A DNA stretch of 64,000 bases from Micromussa lordhowensis. Lineage: Eukaryota > Cnidaria > Anthozoa > Scleractinia > Lobophylliidae. The notes under the pieces were generated by a model that saw only the letters and a list, made by a program, of their open reading frames with translations, did no database searches and was not told the origin of the DNA. The position numbers and the translations under genes are program-made. Where the stretch lies: positions 1-64,000 of the forward strand of contig CAXHUQ010001500.1 in assembly GCA_964020085.1 (NCBI GenBank), written 5' to 3'. The first letter of the stretch is position 1. Each line of letters starts with the position of its first letter. Below, piece by piece: positions 24,647-35,839 of this stretch.

Positions 24647-25073
24647 CCGGCTGGCTGACTCGTTAGCCGAGCTTGACGCGTGTCGCAACTTGGCAAACTA
24701 ATGGCACCAAAGCACTCCTGGGGTGGGTCCGGGTCCACATGCAAAGTTTCGGAGCTGCGCGACATCTCGCACTATGCTAACCAGCCCGTTTGCTAATTAG
24801 CCGAACTTTGCGCGCGTCGCAACTTTGCAAACTAATACCACCAAAGCACTCCTGGGGTGGGTCCGGGTCCACATGCAAAGTTTCGGAGCTGCGCGACATC
24901 TCGCACTATGCTAACCAGCCCGTTTGCTAATTAGCCGAACTTTGCGCGCGTCGCAACTTTGCAAACTAATACCACCAAAGCACTCCCGGGGTCGGTCCGG
25001 GTCCAAATGCGAAGTATCGGAGCTGCGCGAAATCTCCCACTATGCTAATCAGCCCGCAGATCCCCAGGCGTGG
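24647..25073 (+). repeat. Trimer unit T10 (427 bp), without the linked marker
   Basis: Consensus GCGCGACAT in the first A. It is preceded by ATCGCCAGG (C to G at 24636) and followed by a unit with the rel 141 C-to-T change. Trimer T15 has all three features at an offset of 9167 bp, so the two are paralogous copies. Confidence 0.94.
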
Positions 25074-25659
25074 CCGGCTGGCTGACTCGTTAGCCGAGCT
25101 TGACGCGTGTCGCAACTTGGCAAACTAATGGCACCAAAGCACTCCTGGGGTGGGTCCGGGTCCACATGCAAAGTTTCGGAGCTGCGCGACATCTCGCACT
25201 ATGCTAACCAGCCTGTTTGCTAATTAGCCGAACTTTGCGCGCGTCGCAACTTTGCAAACTAATACCACCAAAGCACTCCCGGGGTCGGTCCGGGTCCAAA
25301 TGCGAAGTATCGGAGCTGCGCGAAATCTCCCACTATGCTAATCAGCCCGCAGATCCCCAGGCGTGGCCGGCTGGCTGACTCGTTAGCCGAGCTTGACGCG
25401 TGTCGCAACTTGGCAAACTAATGGCACCAAAGCACTCCTGGGGTGGGTCCGGGTCCACATGCAAAGTTTCGGAGCTGCGCGACATCTCGCACTATGCTAA
25501 CCAGCCCGTTTGCTAATTAGCCGAACTTTGCGCGCGTCGCAACTTTGCAAACTAATACCACCAAAGCACTCCCGGGGTCGGTCCGGGTCCAAATGCGAAG
25601 TATCGGAGCTGCGCGAAATCTCCCACTATGCTAATCAGCCCGCAGATCCCCAGGCGTGG

Positions 25660-26086
25660 CCGGCTGGCTGACTCGTTAGCCGAGCTTGACGCGTGTCGCA
25701 ACTTGGCAAACTAATGGCACCAAAGCACTCCTGGGGTGGGTCCGGGTCCACATGCAAAGTTTCGGAGCTGCGCGACATCTCGCACTATGCTAACCAGCCC
25801 GTTTGCTAATTAGCCGAACTTTGCGCGCGTCGCAACTTTGCAAACTAATACCACCAAAGCACTCCTGGGGTGGGTCCGGGTCCACATGCAAAGTTTCGGA
25901 ACTGCGCGACATCTCGCACTATGCTAACCAGCCCGTTTGCTAATTAGCCGAACTTTGCGCGCGTCGCAACTTTGCAAACTAATACCACCAAAGCACTCCC
26001 GGGGTCGGTCCGGGTCCAAATGCGAAGTATCGGAGCTGCGCGAAATCTCCCACTATGCTAATCAGCCCGCAGATCCCCAGGCGTGG
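25660..26086 (+). repeat. Trimer unit T11 (427 bp), without the linked marker
   Basis: Consensus GCGCGACAT in the first A; private G to A at 25901 in the hybrid monomer (CGGAACTG). It is only 1013 bp after T10, the shortest trimer interval in the window. The Y unit follows in the second slot (26380). Confidence 0.94.
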
Positions 26087-27551
26087 CCGGCTGGCTGACT
26101 CGTTAGCCGAGCTTGACGCGTGTCGCAACTTGGCAAACTAATGGCACCAAAGCACTCCTGGGGTGGGTCCGGGTCCACATGCAAAGTTTCGGAGCTGCGC
26201 GACATCTCGCACTATGCTAACCAGCCCGTTTGCTAATTAGCCGAACTTTGCGCGCGTCGCAACTTTGCAAACTAATACCACCAAAGCACTCCCGGGGTCG
26301 GTCCGGGTCCAAATGCGAAGTATCGGAGCTGCGCGAAATCTCCCACTATGCTAATCAGCCCGCAGATCCCCAGGCGTGGCCGGCTGGCTGACTCGTTAGC
26401 CGAGCTTGACGCGTGTCGCAACTTGGCAAACTAATGGCACCAAAGCACTCCTGGGGTGGGTCCGGGTCCACATGCAAAGTTTCGGAGCTGCGCGACATCT
26501 CGCACTATGCTAACCAGCCTGTTTGCTAATTAGCCGAACTTTGCGCGGGTCGCAACTTTGCAAACTAATACCACCAAAGCACTCCCGGGGTCGGTCCGGG
26601 TCCAAATGCGAAGTATCGGAGCTGCGCGAAATCTCCCACTATGCTAATCAGCCCGCAGATCCCCAGGCGTGGCCGGCTGGCTGACTCGTTAGCCGAGCTT
26701 GACGCGTGTCGCAACTTGGCAAACTAATGGCACCAAAGCACTCCTGGGGTGGGTCCGGGTCCACATGCAAAGTTTCGGAGCTGCGCGACATCTCGCACTA
26801 TGCTAACCAGCCCGTTTGCTAATTAGCCGAACTTTGCGCGCGTCGCAACTTTGCAAACTAATACCACCAAAGCACTCCCGGGGTCGGTCCGGGTCCAAAT
26901 GCGAAGTATCGGAGCTGCGCGAAATCTCCCACTATGCTAATCAGCCCGCAGATCCCCAGGCGTGGCCGGCTGGCTGACTCGTTAGCCGAGCTTGACGCGT
27001 GTCGCAACTTGGCAAACTAATGGCACCAAAGCACTCCTGGGGTGGGTCCGGGTCCACATGCAAAGTTTCGGAGCTGCGCGACATCTCGCACTATGCTAAC
27101 CAGCCCGTTTGCTAATTAGCCGAACTTTGCGCGCGTCGCAACTTTGCAAACTAATACCACCAAAGCACTCCCGGGGTCGGTCCGGGTCCAAATGCGAAGT
27201 ATCGGAGCTGCGCGAAATCTCCCACTATGCTAATCAGCCCGCAGATCCCCAGGCGTGGCCGGCTGGCTGACTCGTTAGCCGAGCTTGACGCGTGTCGCAA
27301 CTTGGCAAACTAATGGCACCAAAGCACTCCTGGGGTGGGTCCGGGTCCACATGCAAAGTTTCGGAGCTGCGCGACATCTCGCACTATGCTAACCAGCCCG
27401 TTTGCTAATTAGCCGAACTTTGCGCGCGTCGCAACTTTGCAAACTAATACCACCAAAGCACTCCCGGGGTCGGTCCGGGTCCAAATGCGAAGTATCGGAG
27501 CTGCGCGAAATCTCCCACTATGCTAATCAGCCCGCAGATCCCCAGGCGTGG

Positions 27552-27978
27552 CCGGCTGGCTGACTCGTTAGCCGAGCTTGACGCGTGTCGCAACTTGGCA
27601 AACTAATGGCACCAAAGCACTCCTGGGGTGGGTCCGGGTCCACATGCAAAGTTTCGGAGCTGCGCAACATCTCGCACTATGCTAACCAGCCCGTTTGCTA
27701 ATTAGCCGAACTTTGCGCGCGTCGCAACTTTGCAAACTAATACCACCAAAGCACTCCTGGGGTGGGTCCGGGTCCACATGCAAAGTTTCGGAGCTGCGCG
27801 ACATCTCGCACTATGCTAACCAGCCCGTTTGCTAATTAGCCGAACTTTGCGCGCGTCGCAACTTTGCAAACTAATACCACCAAAGCACTCCCGGGGTCGG
27901 TCCGGGTCCAAATGCGAAGTATCGGAGCTGCGCGAAATCTCCCACTATGCTAATCAGCCCGCAGATCCCCAGGCGTGG
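27552..27978 (+). repeat. Trimer unit T12 (427 bp)
   Basis: Marker GCGCAACAT at 27666. It opens the third full copy of the 1599-bp repeat and the second copy of the large duplication. The following unit has GCGCAAAATC, absent from the matching unit after T7. Confidence 0.94.
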
Positions 27979-29150
27979 CCGGCTGGCTGACTCGTTAGCC
28001 GAGCTTGACGCGTGTCGCAACTTGGCAAACTAATGGCACCAAAGCACTCCTGGGGTGGGTCCGGGTCCACATGCAAAGTTTCGGAGCTGCGCGACATCTC
28101 GCACTATGCTAACCAGCCCGTTTGCTAATTAGCCGAACTTTGCGCGCGTCGCAACTTTGCAAACTAATACCACCAAAGCACTCCCGGGGTCGGTCCGGGT
28201 CCAAATGCGAAGTATCGGAGCTGCGCAAAATCTCCCACTATGCTAATCAGCCCGCAGATCCCCAGGCGTGGCCGGCTGGCTGACTCGTTAGCCGAGCTTG
28301 ACGCGTGTCGCAACTTGGCAAACTAATGGCACCAAAGCACTCCTGGGGTGGGTCCGGGTCCACATGCAAAGTTTCGGAGCTGCGCGACATCTCGCACTAT
28401 GCTAACCAGCCTGTTTGCTAATTAGCCGAACTTTGCGCGGGTCGCAACTTTGCAAACTAATACCACCAAAGCACTCCCGGGGTCGGTCCGGGTCCAAATG
28501 CGAAGTATCGGAGCTGCGCGAAATCTCCCACTATGCTAATCAGCCCGCAGATCCCCAGGCGTGGCCGGCTGGCTGACTCGTTAGCCGAGCTTGACGCGTG
28601 TCGCAACTTGGCAAACTAATGGCACCAAAGCACTCCTGGGGTGGGTCCGGGTCCACATGCAAAGTTTCGGAGCTGCGCGACATCTCGCACTATGCTAACC
28701 AGCCCGTTTGCTAATTAGCCGAACTTTGCGCGCGTCGCAACTTTGCAAACTAATACCACCAAAGCACTCCCGGGGTCGGTCCGGGTCCAAATGCGAAGTA
28801 TCGGAGCTGCGCGAAATCTCCCACTATGCTAATCAGCCCGCAGATCCCCAGGCGTGGCCGGCTGGCTGACTCGTTAGCCGAGCTTGACGTGTGTCGCAAC
28901 TTGGCAAACTAATGGCACCAAAGCACTCCTGGGGTGGGTCCGGGTCCACATGCAAAGTTTCGGAGCTGCGCGACATCTCGCACTATGCTAACCAGCCCGT
29001 TTGCTAATTAGCCGAACTTTGCGCGCGTCGCAACTTTGCAAACTAATACCACCAAAGCACTCCCGGGGTCGGTCCGGGTCCAAATGCGAAGTATCGGAGC
29101 TGCGCGAAATCTCCCACTATGCTAATCAGCCCGCAGATCCCCAGGCGTGG
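27552..29150 (+). repeat. 1599-bp higher-order repeat, copy 3
   Basis: Trimer T12, plain unit (27979), Y unit (28272), plain unit (28565), GACGTGTG unit (28858). It is the counterpart of copy 2 within the large duplication. Confidence 0.88.
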
Positions 29151-29577
29151 CCGGCTGGCTGACTCGTTAGCCGAGCTTGACGCGTGTCGCAACTTGGCAA
29201 ACTAATGGCACCAAAGCACTCCTGGGGTGGGTCCGGGTCCACATGCAAAGTTTCGGAGCTGCGCAACATCTCGCACTATGCTAACCAGCCCGTTTGCTAA
29301 TTAGCCGAACTTTGCGCGCGTCGCAACTTTGCAAACTAATACCACCAAAGCACTCCTGGGGTGGGTCCGGGTCCACATGCAAAGTTTTGGAGCTGCGCGA
29401 CATCTCGCACTATGCTAACCAGCCCGTTTGCTAATTAGCCGAACTTTGCGCGCGTCGCAACTTTGCAAACTAATACCACCAAAGCACTCCCGGGGTCGGT
29501 CCGGGTCCAAATGCGAAGTATCGGAGCTGCGCGAAATCTCCCACTATGCTAATCAGCCCGCAGATCCCCAGGCGTGG
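29151..29577 (+). repeat. Trimer unit T13 (427 bp)
   Basis: Marker GCGCAACAT at 29265, with TTTTGGAG in the hybrid monomer (29388). It is the counterpart of T8, 8874 bp upstream. Confidence 0.94.
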
Positions 29578-31335
29578 CCGGCTGGCTGACTCGTTAGCCG
29601 AGCTTGACGCGTGTCGCAACTTGGCAAACTAATGGCACCAAAGCACTCCTGGGGTGGGTCCGGGTCCACATGCAAAGTTTCGGAGCTGCGCGACATCTCG
29701 CACTATGCTAACCAGCCCGTTTGCTAATTAGCCGAACTTTGCGCGCGTCGCAACTTTGCAAACTAATACCACCAAAGCACTCCCGGGGTCGGTCCGGGTC
29801 CAAATGCGAAGTATCGGAGCTGCGCGAAATCTCCCACTATGCTAATCAGCCCGCAGATCCCCAGGCGTGGCCGGCTGGCTGACTCGTTAGCCGAGCTTGA
29901 CGCGTGTCGCAACTTGGCAAACTAATGGCACCAAAGCACTCCTGGGGTGGGTCCGGGTCCACATGCAAAGTTTCGGAGCTGCGCGACATCTCGCACTATG
30001 CTAACCAGCCCGTTTGCTAATTAGCCGAACTTTGCGCGCGTCGCAACTTTGCAAACTAATACCACCAAAGCACTCCCGGGGTCGGTCCGGGTCCAAATGC
30101 GAAGTATCGGAGCTGCGCGAAATCTCCCACTATGCTAATCAGCCCGCAGATCCCCAGGCGTGGCCGGCTGGCTGACTCGTTAGCCGAGCTTGACGCGTGT
30201 CGCAACTTGGCAAACTAATGGCACCAAAGCACTCCTGGGGTGGGTCCGGGTCCACATGCAAAGTTTCGGAGCTGCGCGACATCTCGCACTATGCTAACCA
30301 GCCCGTTTGCTAATTAGCCGAACTTTGCGCGCGTCGCAACTTTGCAAACTAATACCACCAAAGCACTCCCGGGGTCGGTCCGGGTCCAAATGCGAAGTAT
30401 CGGAGCTGCGCGAAATCTCCCACTATGCTAATCAGCCCGCAGATCCCCAGGCGTGGCCGGCTGGCTGACTCGTTAGCCGAGCTTGACGCGTGTCGCAACT
30501 TGGCAAACTAATGGCACCAAAGCACTCCTGGGGTGGGTCCGGGTCCACATGCAAAGTTTCGGAGCTGCGCGACATCTCGCACTATGCTAACCAGCCCGTT
30601 TGCTAATTAGCCGAACTTTGCGCGCGTCGCAACTTTGCAAACTAATACCACCAAAGCACTCCCGGGGTCGGTCCGGGTCCAAATGCGAAGTATCGGAGCT
30701 GCGCGAAATCTCCCACTATGCTAATCAGCCCGCAGATCCCCAGGCGTGGCCGGCTGGCTGACTCGTTAGCCGAGCTTGACGCGTGTCGCAACTTGGCAAA
30801 CTAATGGCACCAAAGCACTCCTGGGGTGGGTCCGGGTCCACATGCAAAGTTTCGGAGCTGCGCGACATCTCGCACTATGCTAACCAGCCCGTTTGCTAAT
30901 TAGCCAAACTTTGCGCGCGTCGCAACTTTGCAAACTAATACCACCAAAGCACTCCCGGGGTCGGTCCGGGTCCAAATGCGAAGTATCGGAGCTGCGCGAA
31001 ATCTCCCACTATGCTAATCAGCCCGCAGATCCCCAGGCGTGGCCGGCTGGCTGACTCGTTAGCCGAGCTTGACGCGTGTCGCAACTTGGCAAACTAATGG
31101 CACCAAAGCACTCCTGGGGTGGGTCCGGGTCCACATGCAAAGTTTCGGAGCTGCGCGACATCTCGCACTATGCTAACCAGCCCGTTTGCTAATTAGCCGA
31201 ACTTTGCGCGCGTCGCAACTTTGCAAACTAATACCACCAAAGCACTCCCGGGGTCGGTCCGGGTCCAAATGCGAAGTATCGGAGCTGCGCGAAATCTCCC
31301 ACTATGCTAATCAGCCCGCAGATCCCCAGGCGTGG

Positions 31336-31762
31336 CCGGCTGGCTGACTCGTTAGCCGAGCTTGACGCGTGTCGCAACTTGGCAAACTAATGGCACCAAA
31401 GCACTCCTGGGGTGGGTCCGGGTCCACATGCAAAGTTTCGGAGCTGCGCAACATCTCGCACTATGCTAACCAGCCCGTTTGCTAATTAGCCGAACTTTGC
31501 GCGCGTCGCAACTTTGCAAACTAATACCACCAAAGCACTCCTGGGGTGGGTCCGGGTCCACATGCAAAGTTTCGGAGCTGCGCGACATCTCGCACTATGC
31601 TAACCAGCCCGTTTGCTAATTAGCCGAACTTTGCGCGCGTCGCAACTTTGCAAACTAATACCACCAAAGCACTCCCGGGGTCGGTCCGGGTCCAAATGCG
31701 AAGTATCGGAGCTGCGCGAAATCTCCCACTATGCTAATCAGCCCGCAGATCCCCAGGCGTGG
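31336..31762 (+). repeat. Trimer unit T14 (427 bp)
   Basis: Marker GCGCAACAT at 31450. It is the counterpart of T9 at an offset of 9167 bp; the unit two slots earlier (30750) has GCCAAAC, as does 21583. Confidence 0.94.
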
Positions 31763-33813
31763 CCGGCTGGCTGACTCGTTAGCCGAGCTTGACGCGTGTC
31801 GCAACTTGGCAAACTAATGGCACCAAAGCACTCCTGGGGTGGGTCCGGGTCCACATGCAAAGTTTCGGAGCTGCGCGACATCTCGCACTATGCTAACCAG
31901 CCCGTTTGCTAATTAGCCGAACTTTGCGCGCGTCGCAACTTTGCAAACTAATACCACCAAAGCACTCCCGGGGTCGGTCCGGGTCCAAATGCGAAGTATC
32001 GGAGCTGCGCGAAATCTCCCACTATGCTAATCAGCCCGCAGATCCCCAGGCGTGGCCGGCTGGCTGACTCGTTAGCCGAGCTTGACGCGTGTCGCAACTT
32101 GGCAAACTAATGGCACCAAAGCACTCCTGGGGTGGGTCCGGGTCCACATGCAAAGTTTCGGAGCTGCGCGACATCTCGCACTATGCTAACCAGCCCGTTT
32201 GCTAATTAGCCGAACTTTGCGCGCGTCGCAACTTTGCAAACTAATACCACCAAAGCACTCCCGGGGTCGGTCCGGGTCCAAATGCGAAGTATCGGAGCTG
32301 CGCGAAATCTCCCACTATGCTAATCAGCCCGCAGATCCCCAGGCGTGGCCGGCTGGCTGACTCGTTAGCCGAGCTTGACGCGTGTCGCAACTTGGCAAAC
32401 TAATGGCACCAAAGCACTCCTGGGGTGGGTCCGGGTCCACATGCAAAGTTTCGGAGCTGCGCGACATCTCGCACTATGCTAACCAGCCCGTTTGCTAATT
32501 AGCCGAACTTTGCGCGCGTCGCAACTTTGCAAACTAATACCACCAAAGCACTCCCGGGGTCGGTCCGGGTCCAAATGCGAAGTATCGGAGCTGCGCGAAA
32601 TCTCCCACTATGCTAATCAGCCCGCAGATCCCCAGGCGTGGCCGGCTGGCTGACTCGTTAGCCGAGCTTGACGCGTGTCGCAACTTGGCAAACTAATGGC
32701 ACCAAAGCACTCCTGGGGTGGGTCCGGGTCCACATGCAAAGTTTCGGAGCTGCGCGACATCTCGCACTATGCTAACCAGCCCGTTTGCTAATTAGCCGAA
32801 CTTTGCGCGCGTCGCAACTTTGCAAACTAATACCACCAAAGCACTCCCGGGGTCGGTCCGGGTCCAAATGCGAAGTATCGGAGCTGCGCGAAATCTCCCA
32901 CTATGCTAATCAGCCCGCAGATCCCCAGGCGTGGCCGGCTGGCTGACTCGTTAGCCGAGCTTGACGCGTGTCGCAACTTGGCAAACTAATGGCACCAAAG
33001 CACTCCTGGGGTGGGTCCGGGTCCACATGCAAAGTTTCGGAGCTGCGCGACATCTCGCACTATGCTAACCAGCCCGTTTGCTAATTAGCCGAACTTTGCG
33101 CGCGTCGCAACTTTGCAAACTAATACCACCAAAGCACTCCCGGGGTCGGTCCGGGTCCAAATGCGAAGTATCGGAGCTGCGCGAAATCTCCCACTATGCT
33201 AATCAGCCCGCAGATCCCCAGGCGTGGCCGGCTGGCTGACTCGTTAGCCGAGCTTGACGCGTGTCGCAACTTGGCAAACTAATGGCACCAAAGCACTCCT
33301 GGGGTGGGTCCGGGTCCACATGCAAAGTTTCGGAGCTGCGCGACATCTCGCACTATGCTAACCAGCCCGTTTGCTAATTAGCCGAACTTTGCGCGCGTCG
33401 CAACTTTGCAAACTAATACCACCAAAGCACTCCCGGGGTCGGTCCGGGTCCAAATGCGAAGTATCGGAGCTGCGCGAAATCTCCCACTATGCTAATCAGC
33501 CCGCAGATCCCCAGGCGTGGCCGGCTGGCTGACTCGTTAGCCGAGCTTGACGCGTGTCGCAACTTGGCAAACTAATGGCACCAAAGCACTCCTGGGGTGG
33601 GTCCGGGTCCACATGCAAAGTTTCGGAGCTGCGCGACATCTCGCACTATGCTAACCAGCCCGTTTGCTAATTAGCCGAACTTTGCGCGCGTCGCAACTTT
33701 GCAAACTAATACCACCAAAGCACTCCCGGGGTCGGTCCGGGTCCAAATGCGAAGTATCGGAGCTGCGCGAAATCTCCCACTATGCTAATCAGCCCGCAGA
33801 TCGCCAGGCGTGG

Positions 33814-34240
33814 CCGGCTGGCTGACTCGTTAGCCGAGCTTGACGCGTGTCGCAACTTGGCAAACTAATGGCACCAAAGCACTCCTGGGGTGGGTCCGGG
33901 TCCACATGCAAAGTTTCGGAGCTGCGCGACATCTCGCACTATGCTAACCAGCCCGTTTGCTAATTAGCCGAACTTTGCGCGCGTCGCAACTTTGCAAACT
34001 AATACCACCAAAGCACTCCTGGGGTGGGTCCGGGTCCACATGCAAAGTTTCGGAGCTGCGCGACATCTCGCACTATGCTAACCAGCCCGTTTGCTAATTA
34101 GCCGAACTTTGCGCGCGTCGCAACTTTGCAAACTAATACCACCAAAGCACTCCCGGGGTCGGTCCGGGTCCAAATACGAAGTATCGGAGCTGCGCGAAAT
34201 CTCCCACTATGCTAATCAGCCCGCAGATCCCCAGGCGTGG
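33814..34240 (+). repeat. Trimer unit T15 (427 bp), without the linked marker
   Basis: Consensus GCGCGACAT in the first A; preceded by ATCGCCAGG (33803) and followed by a rel 141 C-to-T unit, matching T10 at 9167 bp. It has a private AATACGAAG in the B monomer near 34174. Confidence 0.94.
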
Positions 34241-35412
34241 CCGGCTGGCTGACTCGTTAGCCGAGCTTGACGCGTGTCGCAACTTGGCAAACTAATGGCA
34301 CCAAAGCACTCCTGGGGTGGGTCCGGGTCCACATGCAAAGTTTCGGAGCTGCGCGACATCTCGCACTATGCTAACCAGCCTGTTTGCTAATTAGCCGAAC
34401 TTTGCGCGCGTCGCAACTTTGCAAACTAATACCACCAAAGCACTCCCGGGGTCGGTCCGGGTCCAAATGCGAAGTATCGGAGCTGCGCGAAATCTCCCAC
34501 TATGCTAATCAGCCCGCAGATCCCCAGGCGTGGCCGGCTGGCTGACTCGTTAGCCGAGCTTGACGCGTGTCGCAACTTGGCAAACTAATGGCACCAAAGC
34601 ACTCCTGGGGTGGGTCTGGGTCCACATGCAAAGTTTCGGAGCTGTGCGACATCTCGCACTATGCTAACCAGCCTGTTTGCTAATTAGCCGAACTTTGCGC
34701 GCGTCGCAACTTTGCAAACTAATACCACCAAAGCACTCCCGGGGTCGGTCCGGGTCCAAATGCGAAGTATCGGAGCTGCGCGAAATCTCCCACTATGCTA
34801 ATCAGCCCGCAGATCCCCAGGCGTGGCCGGCTGGCTGACTCTTTAGCCGAGCTTGACGCGTGTCGCAACTTGGCAAACTAATGGCACCAAAGCACTCCTG
34901 GGGTGGGTCCGGGTCCACATGCAAAGTTTCGGAGCTGCGCGACATCTCGCACTATGCTAACCAGCCCGTTTGCTAATTAGCCGAACTTTGCGCGCGTCGC
35001 AACTTTGCAAACTAATACCACCAAAGCACTCCCGGGGTCGGTCCGGGTCCAAATGCGAAGTATCGGAGCTGCGCGAAATCTCCCACTATGCTAATCAGCC
35101 CGCAGATCCCCAGGCGTGGCCGGCTGGCTGACTCGTTAGCCGAGCTTGACGCGTGTCGCAACTTGGCAAACTAATGGCACCAAAGCACTCCTGGGGTGGG
35201 TCTGGGTCCACATGCAAAGTTTCGGAGCTGCGCGACATCTCGCACTATGCTAACCAGCCCGTTTGCTAATTAGCCGAACTTTGCGCGCGTCGCAACTTTG
35301 CAAACTAATACCACCAAAGCACTCCCGGGGTCGGTCCGGGTCCAAATGCGAAGTATCGGAGCTGCGCGAAATCTCCCACTATGCTAATCAGCCCGCAGAT
35401 CCCCAGGCGTGG

Positions 35413-35839
35413 CCGGCTGGCTGACTCGTTAGCCGAGCTTGACGCGTGTCGCAACTTGGCAAACTAATGGCACCAAAGCACTCCTGGGGTGGGTCCGGGT
35501 CCACATGCAAAGTTTCGGAGCTGCGCAACATCTCGCACTATGCTAACCAGCCCGTTTGCTAATTAGCCGAACTTTGCGCGCGTCGCAACTTTGCAAACTA
35601 ATACCACCAAAGCACTCCTGGGGTGGGTCCGGGTCCACATGCAAAGTTTCGGAGCTGCGCGACATCTCGCACTATGCTAACCAGCCCGTTTGCTAATTAG
35701 CCGAACTTTGCGCGCGTCGCAACTTTGCAAACTAATACCACCAAAGCACTCCCGGGGTCAGTCCGGGTCCAAATGCGAAGTATCGGAGCTGCGCGAAATC
35801 TCCCACTATGCTAATCAGCCCGCAGATCCCCAGGCGTGG
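35413..35839 (+). repeat. Trimer unit T16 (427 bp), last of domain 2
   Basis: Marker GCGCAACAT at 35527; private GTCAGTCC in its B monomer (35760). No trimer follows for about 12 kb. Confidence 0.94.

Larger units (their letters stand above)
18678..25366 (+). repeat. Large segmental duplication, left copy (T7 to after T10)
   Basis: Matched in order by 27552-34533: the 1599-bp repeat with Y and GACGTGTG units, TTTTGGAG in the next trimer, a GCCAAAC unit two slots before the third trimer, ATCGCCAGG just before an unmarked trimer, then a rel 141 C-to-T unit. The offset is 8874 bp up to the second trimer and 9167 bp from the GCCAAAC unit on, so one 293-bp unit was gained or lost between the copies. 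The outer limits are set by the last shared marker and are approximate. Confidence 0.8.
27552..34533 (+). repeat. Large segmental duplication, right copy (T12 to after T15)
   Basis: Counterpart of 18678-25366 with the same ordered markers. It is longer by one unit, located between T13 and the GCCAAAC unit at 30750. Private changes since duplication include GCGCAAAATC near 28226 and AATACGAAG near 34174. Confidence 0.8.
8498..35839 (+). repeat. Domain 2: dimers interspersed with sixteen 427-bp trimers
   Basis: Sixteen trimer units start at 8498, 9804, 12282, 13881, 15187, 17079, 18678, 20277, 22169, 24647, 25660, 27552, 29151, 31336, 33814 and 35413, separated by 2 to 7 normal units. Intervals are always 427 + 293k (1013, 1306, 1599, 1892, 2185 or 2478 bp). 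Marker variants occupy repeated slots relative to the trimers, giving nested higher-order repeats described separately. Confidence 0.93.
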
